Of a stretch of 64,000 nt of DNA, positions 60,045 to 64,000 are shown one piece after another. Under the pieces are notes generated by a model. The model was not told the origin of the DNA. It did not search any database and worked only from the letters and a program-made list of their open reading frames with translations. How positions within the stretch are numbered: position 1 is the stretch's first letter; every line of letters begins with the position of its first letter. Source of the DNA: Salegentibacter_A chungangensis. Its GTDB lineage: Bacteria > Bacteroidota > Bacteroidia > Flavobacteriales > Flavobacteriaceae. The DNA lies in NCBI RefSeq assembly GCF_042678405.1, contig NZ_JBHTLI010000002.1:186001-250000 (forward strand), read 5' to 3'. Position numbers and translations under genes: made by a program.

Positions 60045-60073
60045 GTGGAGAGCCCGTTCCTCAGCTACATTTG
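60043..60073 (+). promoter_or_regulatory. Promoter of small-RNA copy 1
   Basis: TTG at 60043-60045, a 20-base spacer and a perfect -7 element TACATTTG at 60066-60073. The same elements at the same spacing occur at copy 2, although the spacer sequences differ. This is what selection on a real promoter would leave. Confidence 0.75.
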
Positions 60074-60079
60074 ACATAG

Positions 60080-60195
60080 TCATTTTAGTTTACTAAAGTG
60101 TTTTGGGGCAAAAAAGTGTCGTTCAAATGTGAGGAGTATTATCTGGTAGGGCATTTAATACTTTAAATAGCACTGGAAACGGCACTTTTTTATTT
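60080..60195 (+). ncRNA. Candidate small noncoding RNA, copy 1
   Basis: A predicted transcript of about 115 nt starts near 60080. It has no open frame of note but clear structure: TTTAGT/ACTAAA (60084-60097), a long closing stem AAAAAAGTGTCGTT (60110-60123) with AACGGCACTTTTTT (60178-60191, one G-U pair), and an inner AGTATT/AATACT hairpin (60135-60162). The right arm ends in six T, so the stem doubles as a terminator. The sequence is repeated almost exactly at 60382. I cannot say whether it belongs to a known RNA family such as 6S RNA. Confidence 0.65.
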
Positions 60196-60234
60196 GCCCG
60201 TTCTTATCCCTAACAGGCATTACTTTATAACATC

Positions 60235-60309
60235 TTACCGATTTCGTTTCATTTCTAAAAGCCTGTGGATAAACCCGAAGGCAAAAACAGAGTACATAAA
60301 AAAATTGCC
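60235..60309 (-). pseudogene. 3' remnant of a further 7-TM gene
   Basis: Twenty-four codons and a stop read GNFFMYSVFAFGFIHRLLEM then KRNR, clearly the last helix of the 7-TM family (compare GSNFFMYTMFAAGFIIKYLEL at 58769). Nothing upstream matches the rest of the gene; similarity ends close to the left edge of the copy 2 element. It shows the array once had another member. Confidence 0.65.
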
Positions 60310-60328
60310 GGTCTTAAATAATAGCAGA

Positions 60329-60346
60329 AAGGGGAAAAATCCCCTT
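60329..60346 (-). terminator. GGGG-CCCC hairpin left of small-RNA copy 2
   Basis: AAGGGG-AAAAAT-CCCCTT, the counterpart of the hairpin at 60027. It could stop leftward read-through from the pxp operon. Confidence 0.45.
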
Positions 60347-60375
60347 GTAGCGGGGCTGTTTCTCCCCTACATTTG
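60345..60375 (+). promoter_or_regulatory. Promoter of small-RNA copy 2
   Basis: TTG at 60345-60347, a 20-base spacer and TACATTTG at 60368-60375: a perfect Bacteroidota-type promoter, identical in its two boxes and in spacing to copy 1. Confidence 0.75.
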
Positions 60376-60381
60376 ACATAG

Positions 60382-60498
60382 TCATTTTAGTTAGCTAAAG
60401 TGTTTTGGGGCAAAAAAGTGTCGGTCGAATGTGAGGAGTATTATCTGGTAGGGCATTTAATACTTCAAATAGCACTGGAAACCGCACTTTTTTATTTG
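60382..60498 (+). ncRNA. Candidate small noncoding RNA, copy 2
   Basis: It is nearly identical to copy 1 over its whole length. Arms AAAAAAGTG (60412-60420) and CACTTTTTT (60485-60493) are unchanged. Next to them CGTT/AACG of copy 1 is CGGT/ACCG here: one change on each side, with pairing kept if one U is bulged. That supports RNA function instead of chance repetition. The 3' end lies within 20 bases of the convergent pxpC stop, so pxp read-through would be antisense to it. Confidence 0.65.
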
Positions 60499-60511
60499 CC
60501 TCATTTTCTTC

Positions 60512-61372
60512 TCAGGCAATCGCTTCCATATTAAATTTAACAGCATCTCCCTGTATCTTCTGGGCGATGGCATTCACCGCATATTCACTTAACTGCAGGA
60601 TCCTGGGATAACCGCCCGTGGTCTGGCAATCCCGCATCAGTACGATAAGTTTTCCTCCCGGGGTAAGCTGCACGGTTCCCGGCAGCACCGGGCCCGTAAT
60701 AATAGGCTCCAGCTCATTGGCAAAGGTCTCCTGCAGCTGTATGGCCATCCGGTTATTATTTCGAGAGATGCTGAAATAGGACTCCCTGAGCACCAGCTTC
60801 TGGGTTTCCGAAAGCACCTTGAACTCCGGCCCGGGATACACCTCGATCTCTTCTGTAGCCAGGTAATCGGCTGAAAATTTCAGGGAAGAATGGGTTTCAT
60901 ACTTCTCCTTTTGGGTTTCCCGGTAGCTCAGCGTCATTCCTTTTTCCAGCCGGTAATGATCTGTAAGCCCCTCGTACCAGCTGCGGCTCTCCAGTACTTT
61001 CGGGCTCCTGAAGCCCTGCTTTACCGCAAGGTAACAGCGGCAGCCCAGCTCCCGTTTGCCAAAGGCCAGGATATCCCCGGCTTCAATTTTTATCACTTCG
61101 TTATTCTCCACCGGCTTCCCGTTCACCTCGGGAGACAGGTTGGCCCCGCTAATGGCGATCTTTGCCGGGGCGCCGAATTTCAGTTTGGGCCCCATCTGGG
61201 TGATCTCCAGCACGGCGGCATCAGCCTGGTTCTGGAGGATGAGATTGGCTGTTTTAGCAGCGTATTTATCCATCGCCCCGCTTACCGGAACTCCATACTC
61301 CCGAAACCCGGTCCTGCCGGAATCCTGGATGGTTGAAAATAACCCGGGATGTAACACCTCAACTTCAGCCAT
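60512..61372 (-). CDS. pxpC: 5-oxoprolinase subunit PxpC (KipA-like)
   Basis: Subunit C of the PxpABC 5-oxoprolinase, which hydrolyses pyroglutamate to glutamate with ATP. The 286-residue protein shows the biotin-dependent carboxyltransferase-like motifs HPGLFSTIQDSGRTGFREYGVPVSGAMDKYA near the N-terminus and VLPGTVQLTPGGKLIVLMRDCQTTGGYPRI near the C-terminus. A GTG 12 bases upstream is possible; the ATG at 61372, overlapping pxpB by eight bases, is preferred. Last gene of the operon, convergent with the small RNA. Confidence 0.93.
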   Translation of the reverse strand: MAEVEVLHPGLFSTIQDSGRTGFREYGVPVSGAMDKYAAKTANLILQNQADAAVLEITQMGPKLKFGAPAKIAISGANLSPEVNGKPVENNEVIKIEAGDILAFGKRELGCRCYLAVKQGFRSPKVLESRSWYEGLTDHYRLEKGMTLSYRETQKEKYETHSSLKFSADYLATEEIEVYPGPEFKVLSETQKLVLRESYFSISRNNNRMAIQLQETFANELEPIITGPVLPGTVQLTPGGKLIVLMRDCQTTGGYPRILQLSEYAVNAIAQKIQGDAVKFNMEAIA

Positions 61373-62099
61373 TATATCTTTCACTTTTTAATTCGAAATT
61401 TCCGTTCGCCACCTCCCTGGAGATCTTCCCGAATTCCTCTTTGGAAACCTCGTAGAATTTCAGCTTGTCCCCGGCCAAAATTTCACAGGGCGGCTTTTTA
61501 TTTTTGTCGAAAAAAGGCACGGGACAATTGCCCAAAATCTGCCAGCCCCCGGGGCTGGATTTCGGGTAAATTCCGGTCTGGTTTTCCCCTATTCCCACGG
61601 CTCCTTTTTTCACCTCTTTTCGGGGTACATCTTTACGGGAGATCTGCAGCTTTTCATCAAGCCCTCCCAGGTATAAAAACCCGGGTAAAAAACCTGTAAA
61701 ATAGACCGTGTAAACCGGGGCGGTATGCAGCCCGATGACCTCGGAAACCGAGAGGTTTTTCTCTTTGGAGATAAGCTCCAGGTCCAGCCCGAATTCCTTA
61801 TCGTAACATACAGGAATATGAAAAAGACGGGTGTCCTGTTTTTTTACTATCTTGGCTTCCCCGAACAGCTGTTTTACCGCTGAAATCTCACCATAGACAT
61901 CTTCTATAGGATACTCGTAAATGATTAATAACGAGTTATATGTATTGATTATCTCAAGTTTTAGTTCAAGATAATATTCCTCGAGCTTATTTTTGTAAAA
62001 AAGCAGTTTTTCAAGCAGGTCTTCGCTTATCTCCGGTTCAAATTGCACAAGAATTGCCCGCTCCCCCATCGCTCTTATTTCCGGAAATTCTTTGCTCAT
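61365..62099 (-). CDS. pxpB: 5-oxoprolinase subunit PxpB (KipI-like)
   Basis: Subunit B of the same enzyme, 244 residues, cyclophilin-like fold. Motifs: GERAILVQFEPEIS, HIPVCYDKEFGLDLE, TGFLPGFLYLGGLDEKL and the SSPGGWQILGNCPVPFFD segment. In Bacillus the homologue KipI also inhibits the sporulation kinase KinA, a side role not expected here. It overlaps pxpA by four bases and pxpC by eight. Confidence 0.94.
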   Translation of the reverse strand: MSKEFPEIRAMGERAILVQFEPEISEDLLEKLLFYKNKLEEYYLELKLEIINTYNSLLIIYEYPIEDVYGEISAVKQLFGEAKIVKKQDTRLFHIPVCYDKEFGLDLELISKEKNLSVSEVIGLHTAPVYTVYFTGFLPGFLYLGGLDEKLQISRKDVPRKEVKKGAVGIGENQTGIYPKSSPGGWQILGNCPVPFFDKNKKPPCEILAGDKLKFYEVSKEEFGKISREVANGNFELKSERYNG

Positions 62100-62833
62100 G
62101 TGTTTTTGATCTTTATGTTGTTTTCTGAAAATTTCTGGTGCAGATAGTTCAAAATCTCAATGGAATCCGGCGTGTCACTATGCAGGCAAAACGTGTCTGC
62201 TTTACAGGGAATTTCTGCCCCGTTCTCACAGCGTATTTTTTCTTCTGAAAACATCCTGAAAAGATGCTCAAATACCTCCTCTTTTTTGGTGATCACGGCC
62301 CCGGTTTCTGACCGCGAAACCAGGCTGTAATTTTCGTTATAATTCCGGTCTGCAAAACCTTCATAAACCACCCGCATTTTACCTTCAGCCATTTCCGAAA
62401 TTATGGATCCTGGAGGCGCGTAAAGTGCAAAATCATCTTCGAATTCCAGCAGGGCATCGAGCACGGTCTTCGCGATATTTTCATTGGCAGCGGCATCGTT
62501 ATAAAGTGCCCCGTGAGGTTTTACGTGGCTGAGCTTTGCCCCTTCGGCTTCGGTAATCTGCTTCAGGCTTAACACCTGCGCGATAATGGAAAGCCTCAGG
62601 TCTTCATCTGAAATCCCCAGGGAGCTCCTTCCGAAGTTCTCCTTATCGGGATACGAAGGGTGTGCCCCTATCTCCACATTATATTCCATCGCCAGGTCTA
62701 CGGTATGCTGCATACTCTCCAGGGTACCCGCGTGGCCGCCACAGGCGATATTACAGGCCGAAATTAGTGGCATAAGGCCGGCATCGTACTCGCCGCCTTC
62801 GCCCAGGTCGCAATTTATATGTATCTCTCTCAT
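62096..62833 (-). CDS. pxpA: 5-oxoprolinase subunit PxpA (LamB/YcsF family)
   Basis: Subunit A, 245 residues, with the family's start DLGEGGEYDAGLMPLISACNIACGGHAG, then EIGAHPSYPDKENFGRSSLGIS and SHVKPHGALYNDAA. Acidic and His residues in these motifs form the predicted active site. It follows the Nramp-like gene by three bases and overlaps pxpB by four, so the four genes form one tight operon for pyroglutamate use. Confidence 0.95.
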   Translation of the reverse strand: MREIHINCDLGEGGEYDAGLMPLISACNIACGGHAGTLESMQHTVDLAMEYNVEIGAHPSYPDKENFGRSSLGISDEDLRLSIIAQVLSLKQITEAEGAKLSHVKPHGALYNDAAANENIAKTVLDALLEFEDDFALYAPPGSIISEMAEGKMRVVYEGFADRNYNENYSLVSRSETGAVITKKEEVFEHLFRMFSEEKIRCENGAEIPCKADTFCLHSDTPDSIEILNYLHQKFSENNIKIKNT

Positions 62834-62836
62834 AGC

Positions 62837-64000
62837 TTACAGGTTCTGAAGTACGGTGATCACAGATTTAAGTCCCAGGAACACCGCCAGAGCGATCACC
62901 AGAAGCCCAAGGATGTTCTGCCGCACAGAATTCCTGTGTTCTCCCAGCACCGATCGTTTATTGACTATCCAAAATAAGAAAATTGCGATGACGGGCAAGA
63001 GAATACCATTGGCAATTTGCGCAAACTGAATGATCTCTATGGGTTTTATCTGCAGTGAAGAGAAGATCACCCCCAGCACCAGTACCGTTGCCCATACCGC
63101 TTTAAAGCGCTTAGAGCCCATCCCGCCCTTCCAGCCGAAGCAGCCTTTTACCACATAGGCCGCAGCCAAAGGAGCGGTAATGGAGGAAGTAATACCCGCG
63201 GCAAGCAGGCCAATGGCCATAAACCAGGTGGCAAACTTCCCGAACAGCGGCTCAAGGCCCACGGCAAGATCGGCCGCATTCTCGACATTGGTAAGGCCCG
63301 CGCCGGCAGCGCAGATCACTATGGCCATAGAAACGGCGCCGCCAAGAAAGATGGAAACCCGCAATTCTTTTTGAGCCACCGGCAATTCTGCGGCGTCCTT
63401 CCACTTTTCGCTTACCAGCGAGGCGTGCAGGAACAAATTATAAGGCACCACGGTGGTTCCCACCAGCGCAATGACCGTCAGGGTACCTTCAGCAAAATGA
63501 CCGGGGATAAAGCCTTTTAAAATACCCAGAATATCGGGTTTGGTGATCACTGCGGTGACCAGGAAGGCAATGCTCATCAGCAACACCAGGGCAATAAAGA
63601 CCTTTTCCAGGGCCTTATAACTCCCTAAGAACAAGAGGATAAAAGCGATCCCGCCAATAAGAGCACTCCAGAGGTTCAGGGAAAAAGCGCCTGCCTGCAG
63701 GTTTCCTTTTCCGAAGACCGCTTCCAGGCCCAGCACCGCACCGGTGATATTCCCGGCTTCATAGGCGGCATTCCCGATCACGATAGCCGAGAAGATAAGC
63801 GCTATGGCCAAGATCTTGAAGGTCCTGCCTTTTATCTCTTCCCTGATGATCTCGCTTAGGCCTTTTTGAGAGATCAGGCCCAGCCTTGCCGACATCTCCT
63901 GGAGGATCACACAGGCCAGGATAGATAAGATAAGGGCCCATAAGAGCCCGTACTGGAATCTCACCCCCGCAAGGGTGCACACGGTTACCGTTCCCGGCCC
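62837..64000 (-). CDS. YcsG-like Nramp-family transporter of the pxp operon (5' end outside window)
   Basis: At least 387 residues of a polytopic membrane protein whose frame runs off the window; the first visible residues (GPGTVTVCTLAGVRFQYG) correspond to Nramp helix 1. The metal motif DPGN is absent there, and helix 6 reads GTTVVPYNLFLHAS instead of MPH. In B. subtilis the homologue ycsG sits next to ycsF (pxpA), kipI and kipA in the same order. It may import oxoproline or a partner ion; the substrate is unproven. Confidence 0.85.
   Translation of the reverse strand, partial: GPGTVTVCTLAGVRFQYGLLWALILSILACVILQEMSARLGLISQKGLSEIIREEIKGRTFKILAIALIFSAIVIGNAAYEAGNITGAVLGLEAVFGKGNLQAGAFSLNLWSALIGGIAFILLFLGSYKALEKVFIALVLLMSIAFLVTAVITKPDILGILKGFIPGHFAEGTLTVIALVGTTVVPYNLFLHASLVSEKWKDAAELPVAQKELRVSIFLGGAVSMAIVICAAGAGLTNVENAADLAVGLEPLFGKFATWFMAIGLLAAGITSSITAPLAAAYVVKGCFGWKGGMGSKRFKAVWATVLVLGVIFSSLQIKPIEIIQFAQIANGILLPVIAIFLFWIVNKRSVLGEHRNSVRQNILGLLVIALAVFLGLKSVITVLQNL

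Larger units (their letters stand above)
60024..60500 (+). repeat. Direct repeat of about 170 bp (two copies) carrying the small-RNA units
   Basis: Copy 1 runs from about 60024 to 60198 and copy 2 from about 60326 to 60500. Each includes the GGGG-CCCC hairpin, promoter, RNA body and terminator stem. The spacers inside the promoters differ most. The copies flank the 7-TM gene remnant. No target-site duplication or transposase is visible. Confidence 0.75.

Noticed and set aside
60119..60135. Leftward promoter (CACATTTG on the minus strand) inside small-RNA copy 1
   Set aside because: One base off consensus and not conserved in copy 2, whereas the rightward promoter is perfect in both.
1..64000. 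CRISPR arrays, tRNA genes, insertion sequences, prophage
   Set aside because: No regularly spaced repeats, cloverleaf-like sequences, transposase or phage genes were found on reading the intergenic regions.

Overview
The window looks like chromosomal DNA from a marine-type Flavobacteriaceae (Bacteroidota; Gramella/Christiangramia-like). The reasons are the Bacteroidota promoter pattern (TTG, about 20 bases, TAnnTTTG) seen before several genes, little use of Shine-Dalgarno sites, frequent TTG/GTG starts, '..AQ' signal peptides, a fused alpha-beta 2-oxoacid dehydrogenase E1, and an arginine pathway with the Bacteroidota-type ArgF'. The assignment is inference from protein content. No tRNA, rRNA, insertion sequence, prophage or CRISPR array was seen.

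Layout. 0-9 kb: the 3' part of uvrA, a LOG-family gene, a secreted M1-peptidase-like/outer-membrane-barrel fusion that lacks zinc ligands, the fused E1 gene and a lipoprotein. 9-15 kb: a leftward menaquinone operon (hotdog thioesterase, isochorismate synthase, menD, DUF2853, cvfB-like, menB). 15-17 kb: an esterase and a divergent Nramp. 17-23 kb: a phosphate operon (OprO/P-type porin, pstS, terminator-like hairpin, pstC, pstA, pstB, phoU) behind a Pho-box-like direct repeat. 23-32 kb: dnaK with a perfect palindrome upstream, and single genes including sdaA, a CPBP protease, an alcohol dehydrogenase, panB, an RluA-type synthase and a 519-residue unknown. 32-53 kb: an amino-acid block with leuA-C-D-B rightward, then two leftward operons. 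These are arg (GNAT, argG, argC, proC, argD, argF', argB, argE, argH) and ilv (ilvD, ilvB, ilvN, ilvC, ilvA). 53-60 kb: a GNAT-nitrilase fusion, a NarL-type two-component pair, and a tandem array of 7-TM membrane genes with small soluble partners, one frameshifted and one reduced to a 3' stub. 60-64 kb: two tandem copies of an apparent small-RNA gene, then pxpC, pxpB, pxpA and a YcsG-like Nramp cut by the window end.

Most notable observations. (1) The arg operon has a long 5' leader holding an 8-codon peptide, Met-Arg-Arg-Phe-Phe-Arg-Arg-Thr, whose stop codon sits in a GNRA hairpin; this is a strong candidate for arginine attenuation. (2) Two near-identical units at 60.0-60.5 kb each carry a perfect consensus promoter, a structured body and a terminator-like stem. 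Paired arm differences between the copies keep the stem paired, which is what a duplicated noncoding RNA would show. (3) The 7-TM/soluble-partner array beside a histidine kinase with no sensor domain may be an undescribed sensory system.
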